This document shows, one piece after another, positions 8,686 through 20,193 of a stretch of 64,000 bases of DNA; the first letter of the stretch is position 1; every line of letters begins with the position of its first letter. The translations under genes and the position numbers were made by a program. Source of the stretch: Betaproteobacteria bacterium (GTDB taxonomy: Bacteria > Pseudomonadota > Gammaproteobacteria > Burkholderiales > Casimicrobiaceae); NCBI GenBank assembly GCA_009778785.1, contig WRFN01000007.1, positions 33,093 to 97,092 of the forward strand, given 5' to 3'. The notes beneath the pieces are model-generated. The model did not search any database. It had not been told where the DNA came from and worked only from the letters and a program-made list of their open reading frames with translations.

Positions 8686-9213
8686 TCATCGTTCTCCTAC
8701 AGAAAATTCATCCTCGGTTCCAGCCGCCCAATCCTGCGGCATCCAACCTAGCCGGATGTAGCGATGTATTGAACTGTACGGCCATTCCGATGCTCGCGCA
8801 ACATGTCCATGTTTAACCGGGTTAATATGAACGTAATCCATGTGGCGTTGCAAATCATTTTCATTAGCGATCAAATGTTCCCAGAAGCGTCTCTGCCATA
8901 CTCCCCGCTCTCCTTTGCGCTGTCTCGCGGCGCTCACCCATTCGCCTTGAGGAATGCTGCGCGAAAATCCAGCCTTTATCAGCATCCAGCGTGTTGAGAA
9001 ATCGGTATCGTTTTCAGGGAGTTCCCAAATAGCGTGAAGGTGATCCGGCAGCACAACCCAAGCTAGGATATTGAATAGATGCGTTTGCTTTACCTTGCGC
9101 ACCGTGTTGCGCAAGTCTTCGATGTGATCTACCAACAACGTGCGCGAGCGTTCGGCCAGATTGACCGTGAAGAAATAGGCGCCTCCCGGCTGCCATGCAC
9201 GTCTGTATTTCAT
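8686..9213 (-). CDS. REP-associated tyrosine transposase (RAYT)
   Basis: The 175-residue protein is a Y1/HUH single-strand nuclease. The N-terminus reads RRAWQPGGAYFFTVNL, the metal-binding HUH core is LPDHLHAIW (HLH), and the catalytic Tyr lies in MDYVHINPVKHG. Length and motifs match the TnpA_REP branch, which nicks single-stranded REP hairpins and is usually a single-copy domesticated relative of IS200/IS605 transposases. Inverted REP units on both sides form a 'REPtron'. All key residues are present, so it may be active. The start at ATG 9213 has only a weak GAAAG ribosome site. Confidence 0.92.
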   Translation of the reverse strand: MKYRRAWQPGGAYFFTVNLAERSRTLLVDHIEDLRNTVRKVKQTHLFNILAWVVLPDHLHAIWELPENDTDFSTRWMLIKAGFSRSIPQGEWVSAARQRKGERGVWQRRFWEHLIANENDLQRHMDYVHINPVKHGHVARASEWPYSSIHRYIRLGWMPQDWAAGTEDEFSVGER

Positions 9214-9271
9214 GGCTTTCTCTTTTTCAAAACGTTGGGAGTTACAAGTTCATTGCCAATCCACATCCTTT

Positions 9272-9301
9272 GTTGGGGTTCGCAAGCTCACCCCAACCTA
9301 C
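9272..9301. repeat. REP flanking the RAYT gene (right), overlapping the proB stop
   Basis: The unit GTTGGGGTTCGCAAGCTCAC plus CCCAACCTAC is inverted relative to the left copy. Its last bases CTAC supply the TAG stop codon of proB on the minus strand. Confidence 0.85.
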
Positions 9302-10419
9302 ACCACCACCAAATTGTCGCGGTGAATCAACTCCGGTTCTTCCATGTGGCCGAGAATCGCCGCGATCTGCGATGACGGTTGCCGCAGGATTCGTCGCGCG
9401 TCGGCGGCGTTGTAGTTGATGAGGCCGCGCGCCAATTCTTTGCCGGTTTCGTCGTAGCAGCCGACCACTTCGCCGCGATCGAATTCGCCTTCGACTCGAA
9501 TCACGCCGATTGCCAACAAACTTTTTCCTTCGCCGGTTAACGCTTTTACCGCGCCTTTGTCGAGGATGAGCTTGCCCGCCAGTTGCAAATGATCGGCCAG
9601 CCATTGTTTGCGCGCCAGCAAGGTAGCCGTTTCGGCGATCAGTTGGGTGCCGATGCGTTCGCCTTGCGCGAGACGGGTCAACACGTCTTTTTCACGACCG
9701 CTGGCAATCACGGTGGACGCGCCGGAACGCGCGGCGCGTTTGGCGGCGAGCACTTTGGTCAACATGCCGCCTTTGCCGATGCTGGAACCGGCGCCGCCCG
9801 CCATCGCTTCCAGCGTCGGATCGCCGGCCTGCGCTTCTTCAATCGGCTTCGCGTCGGGGTGGCGGCGCGGATCGGCGGTGAACAAGCCGATTTGATCGGT
9901 CAGCAGAATCAACACGTCGGCTTCAATCAAGTTGGTCACCAGCGCGCCCAATGTATCGTTATCGCCGACTTTGATTTCTTCGGTAGTGACAGTATCGTTT
10001 TCATTGATGATCGGAATCACGTCGAGCGCCAGCAATGTGCGCAAGGTCGAGCGTGCGTTCAGATAACGCCGCCGGTCGGAAAGGTCTTCGTGCGTCAGCA
10101 GAATTTGCGCGGTGCGCAATCCCGACGGCGCAAACGCTGTTTCATAAGCGTGCGCCAAGCCCATTTGTCCGACGGCGGCGGCGGCTTGCAATTCCGGTAT
10201 CGCGCTCGGTCGCGTTGTCCACCCCAAGCGTTTCATGCCCTCGGCGATGGCGCCCGACGAAACCAGAACCACTTCTCTGCCGGTTTTTTTGATGTGCGCG
10301 ATTTCGGTCGCCCAACGCAACACCGCTTCGTGATCGATGCCGCGACCCTCGTTCGTGACAAGACTGGAACCGACTTTGACGACGATTCGACGGGCGTCTG
10401 CCACGACCGAGCGTTTCAT
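9298..10419 (-). CDS. proB: glutamate 5-kinase
   Basis: ProB phosphorylates glutamate to glutamyl-5-phosphate, the first and feedback-inhibited step of proline synthesis. The kinase domain spans about residues 8–250 ([46 protein letters not shown]) and a PUA domain covers about 275–370. The length is normal. ATG at 10419 is preferred because GGGAG lies 7 bp before it; ATG at 10425 overlaps the obgE stop and is too close to that site. It is the third gene of an operon with the glycosyltransferase and obgE. proA is not in the window. The last codon joins a REP, so the C-terminus VVV may be partly repeat-derived. Confidence 0.95.
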   Translation of the reverse strand: MKRSVVADARRIVVKVGSSLVTNEGRGIDHEAVLRWATEIAHIKKTGREVVLVSSGAIAEGMKRLGWTTRPSAIPELQAAAAVGQMGLAHAYETAFAPSGLRTAQILLTHEDLSDRRRYLNARSTLRTLLALDVIPIINENDTVTTEEIKVGDNDTLGALVTNLIEADVLILLTDQIGLFTADPRRHPDAKPIEEAQAGDPTLEAMAGGAGSSIGKGGMLTKVLAAKRAARSGASTVIASGREKDVLTRLAQGERIGTQLIAETATLLARKQWLADHLQLAGKLILDKGAVKALTGEGKSLLAIGVIRVEGEFDRGEVVGCYDETGKELARGLINYNAADARRILRQPSSQIAAILGHMEEPELIHRDNLVVV

Positions 10420-10421
10420 GA

Positions 10422-13315
<2,894 letters not shown>

Positions 13316-13430
13316 GGCGATCGGGTTGCAATCCCTTGGGGAATTTCAGATTATAGAGAGAAAACCGTAAACGCTGAACCGTTCGGGCGAAACTTGCCAA
13401 AGTTCGCAGCGCTTCCATAGAGAAATACGC

Positions 13431-13460
13431 GAAAAGAAAAGAGGCAGCATCGGCTGCCTC
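13431..13460 (-). terminator. intrinsic terminator of rpmE
   Basis: The hairpin GAGGCAGC–ATCG–GCTGCCTC is followed on the minus strand by TTTTCTTTTC. It lies 48 bp past the rpmE stop. Confidence 0.8.
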
Positions 13461-13508
13461 TTTCACCTCACAGCGTAACATCGCTGCGTTTTCGTTGAGC
13501 GTTTTAGC

Positions 13509-13736
13509 TCAGCCCGCAGCAGCGGCAGATGTCCGCTTGTTGCCGTAACGCTGACGGAATTTCTCGACGCGACCGGCGGTGTCCATGATCTTCTGCTTGC
13601 CCGTGTAAAACGGATGGCAGTTCGAGCAAACTTCGATGTGCAGCGGGCGACCCAGCGTCGAACTGGTTTTGAACGTGTTGCCGCAGCTACACGTCACTTC
13701 AATCTCGTTGTATTTCGGGTGAATATTGGCTTTCAT
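13509..13736 (-). CDS. rpmE: 50S ribosomal protein L31 (zinc-type)
   Basis: The 75-residue protein starts [20 protein letters not shown] and later has [14 protein letters not shown]. The four cysteines (C-x-C and C-x2-C) mark the zinc-binding paralogue, with the conserved HPFYTGKQK signature. ATG at 13736 follows AAAGGATG; a TTG one codon earlier also fits the frame but is not needed. L31 sits at the 50S central protuberance and bridges to 30S. It is transcribed alone, with its own terminator at 13431. Confidence 0.96.
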   Translation of the reverse strand: MKANIHPKYNEIEVTCSCGNTFKTSSTLGRPLHIEVCSNCHPFYTGKQKIMDTAGRVEKFRQRYGNKRTSAAAAG

Positions 13737-14160
13737 CAATCATCCTTTCCAGAGGGACGCATCGCCCCGTCAATCACCGGCTCGTTCGTTATACGGAAGG
13801 CATACAAATCCGCCGTCGCCGGGAGAATTAAATATTATCCTCTGAAAACGGCGGCAAGGCAAGTGCCCATCACCGCGCCGCAGCAACCTTGTACACGACA
13901 TTGCGGTCGCGTTTCCCCACCGCTATGCCGACAACGATAACTTCCCTGTCGCCGCAGGCTTCCTACACCAGTCGGTTACTGTTGTTGGCGCTTTTTAACC
14001 TCATTGTCGCCCCCCTAAGCAGGGGCACGGCGCGCCGTGCCCCTACGGGATGGGGTTTGCTCGACCCATAAAAAAGGCCCTTATTTCCGGCAACGGAACG
14101 ATTTTGCCGACCCGTTCTCGAAGATAATAAAATAAGTGGCGTTTTTCTATAGGGCTTTTC
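13737..14160. other. intergenic region with perfect palindrome at 14021–14044
   Basis: This 424-bp gap separates divergent rpmE and the DMT transporter. It holds the palindrome AGGGGCACGGCG/CGCCGTGCCCCT, a member of the dispersed GGGGC/GCCCC repeat class also seen at 17.8, 18.8, 21.2, 44.7 and 51.5 kb. No gene is convincing here. The promoters of both flanking genes must lie in it. Confidence 0.6.
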
Positions 14161-15072
14161 ATGTTTCCCCCATCACGTTTGACGGCTTATGTGGTTCTGG
14201 TAGTGACGTCAGCGATGTGGGGCAGTAACGCTGTGGTGGCGCGCGACTTGCTCGACACGATGCCGCCGATCACGCTGGCGGTGTTTCGCTGGGTGGTGGC
14301 GACGGCGGCGCTGATCCCCTTTGTATGGCATGAACGCGCGCCGATTTATCGGGCGCTGCGGACGCAATGGCCGCTGATGCTGTTGCTGGCGGCGGTCGGG
14401 TTTGCGCCGAACACGATGATTTCCTATCTCGGTTTGCAGGGGACAACAGCCATTTTCCTCGGGCTGATGAATTCGATCGTGCCGGTGATGGTGGTGTTGA
14501 TCATGGCGGTGTGGAAGCGGCGGCGACCGCGCTGGCTGGAAAATGTCGGGCTGGCGCTGTCGTTTATCGGCGTGTTGACGGTGCTGGCGCACGGCGAATT
14601 TCGCCATTTGCTGGCGCTGCGGATGAGCGGTTACGATTTTCTGGTATTGCTCGGGCTGGTGATCTGGGCGCTCTATACGGTTTTGCTTTTGTACCGACCG
14701 CGCTATTTGTCGCTGCCGGCGTTCGTGTTCACGGCGGGGCTGCTGGGGCTGGCGCTGATTGTTCCGATGATGATCGGCGAATGGTGGGTCAAGGGCGTGC
14801 CGACATTCACGGCGCGGGAGGCCGCGCTGGCGACGTACATCGGGCTGGTGCCGACCCTCGCCGCGATGCTGCTTTTCAGCTACGGCGTGGCGCAAGTGGG
14901 GCCGGTTCAGGCCGGGATTTTCACGCATCTGGTGCCACTTTTCGCGGTGCTTTTTGCGACATTGTTCATCCACGAATCCCTTTACCTTTATCATGGGATC
15001 GGGTTTGTGCTGGTGGCAGGCGGGGCGATTTTATGTTGTCTCAAACCGGAGCAAGCGCCAAGAATGCACTGA
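14161..15072 (+). CDS. DMT-superfamily (EamA) transporter
   Basis: The 303-residue protein has ten hydrophobic helices arranged as two EamA repeats (about residues 8–140 and 155–295). Typical segments are MWGSNAVVARDLLD near the start and GPVQAGIFTHLVPLFAVLFA in the second half, both classic for the RhaT/YdcZ/EamA group. Such inner-membrane proteins export or exchange amino acids, purines or other metabolites. The substrate cannot be inferred. AGGGC before the ATG serves as the ribosome site. ilvD follows on the same strand after 150 bp. Confidence 0.88.
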   Translation: MFPPSRLTAYVVLVVTSAMWGSNAVVARDLLDTMPPITLAVFRWVVATAALIPFVWHERAPIYRALRTQWPLMLLLAAVGFAPNTMISYLGLQGTTAIFLGLMNSIVPVMVVLIMAVWKRRRPRWLENVGLALSFIGVLTVLAHGEFRHLLALRMSGYDFLVLLGLVIWALYTVLLLYRPRYLSLPAFVFTAGLLGLALIVPMMIGEWWVKGVPTFTAREAALATYIGLVPTLAAMLLFSYGVAQVGPVQAGIFTHLVPLFAVLFATLFIHESLYLYHGIGFVLVAGGAILCCLKPEQAPRMH

Positions 15073-15222
15073 ACAAATCACTGCGCCGCAGGCCTTGCAG
15101 TCCTTCCCGATCCGCAACGCCCACTTACCGCTCGACTTATTCAGCGCATCCTGTCGCCACGTTTCGGAAAACGCTGATAAACTTTCATTTTTCTCTCCCC
15201 CGTCTTTCAGGAAGGATTCATC

Positions 15223-16902
15223 ATGTCGTACAACCGTCGTTCCCGTTTGATTACCCAAGGCGTAGCGCGCTCGCCGAACCGCGCGATGTTGCGAGCCGTG
15301 GGCTTTGGCGACAACGATTTTGAAAAACCCATCATCGGCGTGGCAAACGGACACAGCACGATGAACCCCTGCAACGCCGGAATTCAGCCGCTGGTGGATC
15401 GGGCTATCGCGGCGTTGAAAGAAGTCGGCGCGATGCCGCAGGTGTTTGGCGTGCCGACGGTGACCGACGGCATCGGCATGGGCACCGAAGCGATGAAATA
15501 TTCGCTGGTCTCGCGCGAAGTCATCGCCGACGCCATCGAAACGTCGGTCAACGGGCAGTGCATGGACGGCGTGTTGGTCGTCGGCGGTTGCGACAAGAAC
15601 ATGCCGGGCGCAATGATCGCGCTGGCGCGGATGAACGTGCCGGGCGTTTTCGTTTATGCGGGCACGATCAAGCCGGGCCGCTGGAAGGGCGAAGACTTGA
15701 CGGTCGTCAGCGTGTTCGAGGCGGTCGGCTCGTTTGCCGCCGGCAAGATGGAGAAAGAAGACTTCATCGGTATCGAGAAAAACGCTTGCCCGTCCACTGG
15801 CGCTTGCGGCGGCATGTTCACTGCCAATACCATGTCGTCTTCGTTCGAAGCGCTGGGGATGAGTCTGCTCGGCTCGTCGCAAATGGCCAGCCCCGGTCCC
15901 GAAAAAGCCGATTCGGCGGCGCTGTCGGCGCGCGTTCTTTACAACGCAGTGGTCAAAGACATCAAACCGCGCGACATCATCACCCGCAAATCCATCGAGA
16001 ACGCCACAGCGCTCATCATGGCGACCGGCGGCTCTACCAACGCGGTGCTGCACTATCTGGCGATTGCGTCGGCGGCGAACGTCGAATGGTCGATTGACGA
16101 CGTAGAGCGCATCCGTCGCCGCGTGCCGGTGCTGTGCGATCTGAAACCGTCGGGACGCTACGTGGCGGTGGATTTCCATCGCGCCGGCGGCGTACCGCAA
16201 GTGTTGAAGATGCTGCTCGACAAAGGTCTGGTGCACGGCGATTGCCTGACGATCACGGGCCGCACGCTGGCCGAAGAACTGGAGAACGTGCCGGCGGCGC
16301 CGCGCGCCGATCAGGATGTGATTCGTCCCTTCGACCGACCGATGTACAGCGAGGGACATCTGGCGATTCTGAAAGGCAACTTGTCGCCGGAAGGCTGCGT
16401 GGCGAAAATCACCGGCCTCAAAAATCCGACGATCACCGGCCCGGCGCGCGTGTTCAATTCGGAAGCGTCGTGCATGGAAGCGATCATGGCGCGCAAGATC
16501 AAAGACGGCGACGTGGTGGTGATTCGCTACGAAGGGCCGAAGGGCGGCCCCGGCATGCAGGAAATGCTGGCGCCGACATCGGCGCTGATCGGGCAGGGGT
16601 TGGGCGAAACGGTGGGACTGATTACCGATGGCCGTTTTTCCGGCGGCACCTGGGGAATGGTGGTCGGCCACGTCACGCCGGAAGCCTACGTCGGCGGCCT
16701 GATCGCGTTAATCGAAGAAGGCGACTCGATCACCATCGACGCGCATCGCTTGCTGATTCAACTGAACGTCAGCGACGATGTGCTGGCCAAACGGCGGGCG
16801 CAGTGGAAACCGCCGGCGCCGCGCTACACCACCGGCCTGCTCGCCAAATACGCGCGACTGGTGTCCAGCGCCAGCCGTGGCGCGGTGACAGACAAAGAGT
16901 GA
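15223..16902 (+). CDS. ilvD: dihydroxy-acid dehydratase
   Basis: IlvD dehydrates dihydroxyisovalerate and dihydroxymethylvalerate to the 2-keto acids that give valine and isoleucine, using an Fe-S cluster. The 559-residue protein shows conserved [18 protein letters not shown] and [16 protein letters not shown] (the cluster cysteines), plus TDGRFSGG near the C-terminus. AGGAAGGA lies well placed before ATG. It is transcribed alone, with a terminator at 16917. The length fits the shorter IlvD branch. Confidence 0.96.
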   Translation: MSYNRRSRLITQGVARSPNRAMLRAVGFGDNDFEKPIIGVANGHSTMNPCNAGIQPLVDRAIAALKEVGAMPQVFGVPTVTDGIGMGTEAMKYSLVSREVIADAIETSVNGQCMDGVLVVGGCDKNMPGAMIALARMNVPGVFVYAGTIKPGRWKGEDLTVVSVFEAVGSFAAGKMEKEDFIGIEKNACPSTGACGGMFTANTMSSSFEALGMSLLGSSQMASPGPEKADSAALSARVLYNAVVKDIKPRDIITRKSIENATALIMATGGSTNAVLHYLAIASAANVEWSIDDVERIRRRVPVLCDLKPSGRYVAVDFHRAGGVPQVLKMLLDKGLVHGDCLTITGRTLAEELENVPAAPRADQDVIRPFDRPMYSEGHLAILKGNLSPEGCVAKITGLKNPTITGPARVFNSEASCMEAIMARKIKDGDVVVIRYEGPKGGPGMQEMLAPTSALIGQGLGETVGLITDGRFSGGTWGMVVGHVTPEAYVGGLIALIEEGDSITIDAHRLLIQLNVSDDVLAKRRAQWKPPAPRYTTGLLAKYARLVSSASRGAVTDKE

Positions 16903-16916
16903 AATATGGCGATTTG

Positions 16917-16952
16917 AGTCGGCGCTGGCAATGGAGCCAAGCGCCGACTTTG
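16917..16952 (+). terminator. intrinsic terminator of ilvD
   Basis: Stem AGTCGGCGCT pairs with AGCGCCGACT across a 14-base loop, followed by a T-rich stretch (TTTGCCTTT). It begins 15 bp past the ilvD stop. Confidence 0.65.
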
Positions 16953-17035
16953 CCTTTGGCGGATCCGTTCAAGTGCAGAGCGTGAAAATTTTGTTCAAGG
17001 ATATGGCTATGACATTGCAACCAAACCCCCGCCAT

Positions 17036-17063
17036 TTGCATAGCAGGTCAAAATGTGTATAAA
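17036..17063 (+). promoter_or_regulatory. possible promoter for the lipoprotein gene
   Basis: TTGCAT and TATAAA are 16 bp apart, 27 bp upstream of the ATG at 17090. The -10 is good and the -35 weak. Confidence 0.4.
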
Positions 17064-17089
17064 GTAAAATCTTCCTTAAAGGAACGGCA

Positions 17090-17824
17090 ATGAACAAAAA
17101 ACTGACCATTCTTCGTCATCATCTCAAAACCTTCTCCATCCTCGGCGCACTGCTGGCACTGTCCGGGTGCGCGGCGATCATGGGGCTGGACGGCGACCCG
17201 TCGAAACAAGCCGCCGCGCCGGATTATCGCGTTGGCGATCGTTGGGTTTATCACGTCGAGGAAGGCTATCGGATGCACCTTTCATGGGAAGAGACATGGG
17301 AAATCACCCGCATCGACGCCAGCGGCGTGACCGTGCAAGTCACCAGCAAAGGCGAGCGCATCGATGAAACGCGCACCGAGCAATGGCCGCAACCGGGGCT
17401 GGTTTCGCAAGGCGTGCTGATGAGCACCGAAACACGGCAATTCAACACACCGTACCAGCGTTTCCGTTTCCCGATGAAAGCGGGCGACTCGTGGAGCCAG
17501 CGGCTCGATACCGCCGACGCGAAAGACCACATGAGACAACCCAGCTTCGTCACCCACGCGTGGGGCTGGGAGAAAGTCAAAACACCCGTCGGCGAAGCGG
17601 ACGCGCTTAAGCTCAACCAACTCATCACGTTCGACGACGAAGACTCCTGGCGTTATCCGACGCACGCCACCTATTTTTTCTGGTACGCGCCCGCCGTCAA
17701 CAACATCGTTCGCGCCGAAAAGCGGGCGAGCTTCATCGAAAAAGGCGACTATCCCGGAGCTACCGAAATACCGTCTCAACTCGAGACAGTCGAATTGCGT
17801 TCGTACACAAGAGGAAAGCCGTAA
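17090..17824 (+). CDS. predicted lipoprotein of unknown function
   Basis: The 244-residue protein has a lipoprotein signal (LKTFSILGALLALSGC, cysteine about residue 27). AAAGGAA lies before the ATG. The mature part is beta-rich: YRVGDRWVYHVEEGYR, then repeated strands (WEITRIDASGVTVQV) and an internal RFRFPMKAGDSW. This layout resembles secreted small beta-domain proteins, but no family is recognised. It should be lipid-anchored in the envelope. It has its own promoter candidate and no clear operon partners. Confidence 0.75.
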   Translation: MNKKLTILRHHLKTFSILGALLALSGCAAIMGLDGDPSKQAAAPDYRVGDRWVYHVEEGYRMHLSWEETWEITRIDASGVTVQVTSKGERIDETRTEQWPQPGLVSQGVLMSTETRQFNTPYQRFRFPMKAGDSWSQRLDTADAKDHMRQPSFVTHAWGWEKVKTPVGEADALKLNQLITFDDEDSWRYPTHATYFFWYAPAVNNIVRAEKRASFIEKGDYPGATEIPSQLETVELRSYTRGKP

Positions 17825-17836
17825 ACAAGAATTCGC

Positions 17837-17860
17837 AGGGGCGGTTCGCGAACTGCCCCT
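17837..17860. repeat. dispersed GGGGC/GCCCC palindrome
   Basis: AGGGGCGGTTCG/CGAACTGCCCCT forms a near-perfect inverted repeat 12 bp past the lipoprotein stop. It may also help end transcription. It is the same class as those at 14021, 18789, 21243, 44719 and 51543. Confidence 0.6.
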
Positions 17861-17961
17861 ATAGCGCTCCGCCATTCCGCAAAGGCTGGAACGAAGAAAC
17901 AAGCAAAACCCAGTCTTTTCACCCTCAGTATTTTCAGAACCACATTCCTGGCTGCGCAAGC

Positions 17962-18237
17962 TCAACCGGCGTGAGTTTTGCCTTTCTCTGGAGGCTTGAG
18001 CAACACCCACGACGGCACACCCAAAGCATCCGCGATGGTTTGGACGTTGGACAGCGAGACATTCCAGCGCGACCGCTCCACGGCTGACACATAAGTTCTA
18101 TCCAGATCACATTCCAGCGCAAGTTCCTCTTGTGACCAACCCTTGCGCACTCTCAGCAAGCGGATATTGAAAGCCAGCACGCCACGGAGATCATCGGGGG
18201 CCGGAAATTTTGTTGGCGGTTTGAGCTTGGCGGACAT
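17962..18237 (-). CDS. XRE-family helix-turn-helix regulator
   Basis: This 91-residue protein is essentially one Cro/CI-type DNA-binding domain: NIRLLRVRKGWSQEELALEC, DRTYVSAVERSRWNVSLSNV and IADALGV. It resembles restriction-modification controller proteins, but no such genes are nearby. The ATG at 18237 lies opposite the gene at 18326, with 88 bp between them. That gap carries two CATATG sites (around 18253 and 18289), possible operator parts. It may control itself and the divergent gene. Confidence 0.85.
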   Translation of the reverse strand: MSAKLKPPTKFPAPDDLRGVLAFNIRLLRVRKGWSQEELALECDLDRTYVSAVERSRWNVSLSNVQTIADALGVPSWVLLKPPEKGKTHAG

Positions 18238-18325
18238 AGCGCTAAGCTACGCATATGATATATTTACATCTACGGAGTTTGCTTCACATATGAAACGACG
18301 TAAAACTTGATGAAGGAGTAATTTC

Positions 18326-18769
18326 ATGAAATGTCCCGACTGTGGTTCCGATAGCTGCCAACGACTGGAAGTCGCTTATCAGGGCGGCACTTCCAGCATT
18401 CAGACAAAATCCACCGGCGTAGGCGTAGGCTGGGGGCGTGGTGGATTGGGTTTGGGTGCCGGTAAAAGCAGAACATCTGGCACGTCTCAAACCCAACTGG
18501 CGGCAAAAGCCGCGCCGCCGCGAAAGCGACGCTATGCGCCGTGGGGCATTCTTCTTTTTGCCGGTTTCCTGATCGCTACGTCAACCTCGCGGGATCATTG
18601 GGGTTGGGTGATGATGGGGGTCGGCTTCATGGTGGTGGCCGTCGGCATGATTCTTCTGGCTTTCCAGTTCAATCGGAAAGAATGGCCCGGTATGTACCGG
18701 CACTGGTTGGATTCCTGGATATGCCACACCTGCGGAAAAATCTTTTCTCCGCAAAGTGGAACGGATTGA
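18326..18769 (+). CDS. small membrane protein with two zinc-ribbon-like ends
   Basis: The 147-residue protein starts MKCPDCGSDSC and ends WICHTCGKIFSPQSG, so a CxxC pair sits at each terminus and could form a split zinc ribbon. A glycine-rich linker (about residues 30–50) and two adjacent membrane helices (about 70–115) lie between. AAGGAG precedes the ATG. No family is recognised. The divergent XRE gene is the natural candidate regulator. Confidence 0.7.
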   Translation: MKCPDCGSDSCQRLEVAYQGGTSSIQTKSTGVGVGWGRGGLGLGAGKSRTSGTSQTQLAAKAAPPRKRRYAPWGILLFAGFLIATSTSRDHWGWVMMGVGFMVVAVGMILLAFQFNRKEWPGMYRHWLDSWICHTCGKIFSPQSGTD

Positions 18770-18788
18770 ACTAGCGGGTAGGGTTTGC

Positions 18789-18897
18789 AGGGGCACGGCG
18801 TGCCCCTACGGTGTTGAGGCACGCACATGGTTCGTGAACCGCCCCTGCAACGCAACGATTGCGGCGAGAAACGGGCGGCAGAATGCCGCCCCTACGA
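18789..18897. repeat. cluster of GGGGC/GCCCC palindromes
   Basis: AGGGGCACGGCGTGCCCCT lies at 18789–18807, a half unit (GAACCGCCCCTGC) near 18836, and GGGCGGCAGAATGCCGCCCC at about 18874–18893. The cluster fills the gap between the zinc-ribbon protein gene and tRNA-Met, and no gene is visible in it. Confidence 0.65.
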
Positions 18898-18975
18898 AAC
18901 CTGCGTCATGCTCGCCGCCATCTCTGCCCCTTCCGATTTGACTCCCCCGCCGGAATCAGCGAAAATAATAGATTC

Positions 18976-19052
18976 GGCGGGTTAGCTCAGTTGGTTAGAG
19001 CAGAGGAATCATAATCCTTGTGTCCGGGGTTCGAGTCCCTGACTCGCCACCA
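18976..19052 (+). tRNA. tRNA-Met (CAT)
   Basis: The 77-nt gene including encoded CCA folds as a full cloverleaf. The acceptor stem GGCGGGT pairs with ACTCGCC, the D arm is GCTC/GAGC, the anticodon arm GAGGA/TCCTT has CAT in loop ATCATAA, and the T arm is CGGGG/CCCTG with TTCGAGT. CAT can be elongator Met or the lysidine-modified Ile2. The body resembles betaproteobacterial elongator tRNA-Met, and it lacks the features of initiator tRNA. Confidence 0.92.
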
Positions 19053-19065
19053 GCCCAACATCCAA

Positions 19066-19100
19066 AGCCGTCCGGTAAAAACCACCGGGCGGCTTTTTTC
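19066..19100 (+). terminator. intrinsic terminator of tRNA-Met
   Basis: AGCCGTCCGGT pairs with ACCGGGCGGCT and is followed by TTTTTTC, 13 bp past the tRNA. Confidence 0.85.
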
Positions 19101-19250
19101 ATGAGGAAAAGGATTTAAGCGTCGCTTGGGCACCCCATTTCCCGGCTCTGCCTCTCTCTCCTCCTCGAGAGAAAGCGTTGCGGCAACTGGCTGTACAGGC
19201 GGCTGTCCACGTCTCCGGGGAACTTGCAGTCCCCAAAAGCAGTTGAACCA

Positions 19251-19320
19251 CGTCCTGCGTTTGGTTTCATGTCATCCTTTTTGGCCTGCGCCTGTATTAA
19301 CGAATGACACAGTTCAGATG
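19251..19320 (-). repeat. 70-bp dispersed repeat, copy 2
   Basis: Read on the minus strand it starts ATCTGAACTGTGTCAT and contains CAGGCGCA and GATGACAT, matching 8550–8619. The rest of the 19101–19388 gap carries no gene I can support. A short minus-strand frame (19115–19375) runs through this repeat but shows no protein family. Confidence 0.6.
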
Positions 19321-19388
19321 ACAGCCCCGAACATCCCTTGTTTTGACGCTTTGTTTTTTGCGCTTTTTCCTGCACGCGCTAACCCATT

Positions 19389-19394
19389 TATAAT
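19389..19394 (+). promoter_or_regulatory. possible -10 element for the thioredoxin-like gene
   Basis: A perfect TATAAT lies 36 bp before the ATG at 19430. No good -35 is seen at the expected distance. Confidence 0.35.
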
Positions 19395-19429
19395 CGCATT
19401 AGCGTATCTCGTTAAAGAAAGGTTCCATC

Positions 19430-19978
19430 ATGGTGCTCACGCCTTCCGCCATGCTGCCGCTCGGTCGCCCTCTTCCCGCTTTTGAATTGCCCGACGGCAA
19501 CGGCGCGCGATACCGCAGCCGCGATCTAATGGGCCCGAAAGGGCTGTTCATCCTCTTCATCTGCAACCACTGCCCTTACGTCAAACACATCAACGCCGCG
19601 CTGGCGCCGCTGGGGCGCGAGTTCGCGACGCTCGGCGTCGGCATGGCGGCGATCTCCAGCAACGACGCCCGAAGCTACCCCGAAGACGCGCCCGACAAAA
19701 TGGCGGCGCAGGCGCGGGCGCTTGGCTACACCTTCCCTTATCTGTACGATGAAACGCAGGAAGTCGCCCGCGCTTTCGATGCGGTCTGCACACCCGACCT
19801 TTTTCTGTTCGATGCCGAAGGCAAACTCGTCTATCGCGGCCAGTTCGACGCCAGTCGCCCCGGACACGGCAAGGCCGACGCCGCCGACATTCGCCGTGCC
19901 GTCAAGGCGCTGACCGACGGCGCGGCGCTGCCGACCGAACAAGCCCCCAGCGTCGGTTGCAGCATCAAGTGGAAATAG
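19430..19978 (+). CDS. thioredoxin-like (AhpC/TSA-Redoxin) protein
   Basis: The 182-residue protein has a thioredoxin fold. LFILFICNHCPYVKHIN carries the CxxC redox pair (CNHC, about residues 44–47), and CTPDLFLFDAEGKLVYRGQFD contains the cis-Pro strand. It has no signal peptide, so it probably acts in the cytoplasm as a thiol oxidoreductase or peroxiredoxin relative. The ATG follows AAAGG. Partners are unknown. A repeat-filled gap separates it from xerC. Confidence 0.85.
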   Translation: MVLTPSAMLPLGRPLPAFELPDGNGARYRSRDLMGPKGLFILFICNHCPYVKHINAALAPLGREFATLGVGMAAISSNDARSYPEDAPDKMAAQARALGYTFPYLYDETQEVARAFDAVCTPDLFLFDAEGKLVYRGQFDASRPGHGKADAADIRRAVKALTDGAALPTEQAPSVGCSIKWK

Positions 19979-20022
19979 GCAGTGGAAATGATTTTCTTCT
20001 CTTTCAAGGAAGCGCTGATGGA

Positions 20023-20163
20023 TTCCGTTCGCCCCAAGCTTGTCGAAGGGCAAACGGCACTTCGTTATGAACTTCGGCCCTTCGACTTTGCTCAGGTTCA
20101 GCCCGAACGGTTGAGAATGGTTCGTCGCATCTTAACCCCTCTCTCACTTGCGGGAGAGGGTGG
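20023..20163. repeat. inverted pair of CTTGTCGAAGGGC repeats plus CCTCTC palindrome
   Basis: AAGCTTGTCGAAGGGCAAACGG (about 20034–20055) and CGGCCCTTCGACTTTGCTCA (about 20076–20095) face each other. ACCCCTCTCTCACTTGCGGG plus AGAGGGT follows at 20136–20162. The same classes recur at 3.99, 24.9, 55.4 and 48.2 kb. They fill the gap before xerC. Confidence 0.65.
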
Positions 20164-20193
20164 CACCTTCACGCCCGAAGGAATCATTGAATC

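Noticed and set aside
15031..16671. 546-residue minus-strand ORF opposite ilvD
   Set aside because: It is His/Arg-rich and lacks any family feature; it is an antisense shadow of a well-conserved gene.
17048..17278. Gene antisense to the start of the lipoprotein
   Set aside because: It overlaps the promoter and signal peptide and lacks features.
18976..19052. tRNA-Ile2 (lysidine-modified CAT)
   Set aside because: Possible from the anticodon alone, but the acceptor and anticodon stems look like elongator tRNA-Met.
19115..19375. 86-residue minus-strand ORF between tRNA-Met and the thioredoxin-like gene
   Set aside because: It runs through the 70-bp repeat and shows no known protein features; the other copy of the repeat has stops in the same frame.
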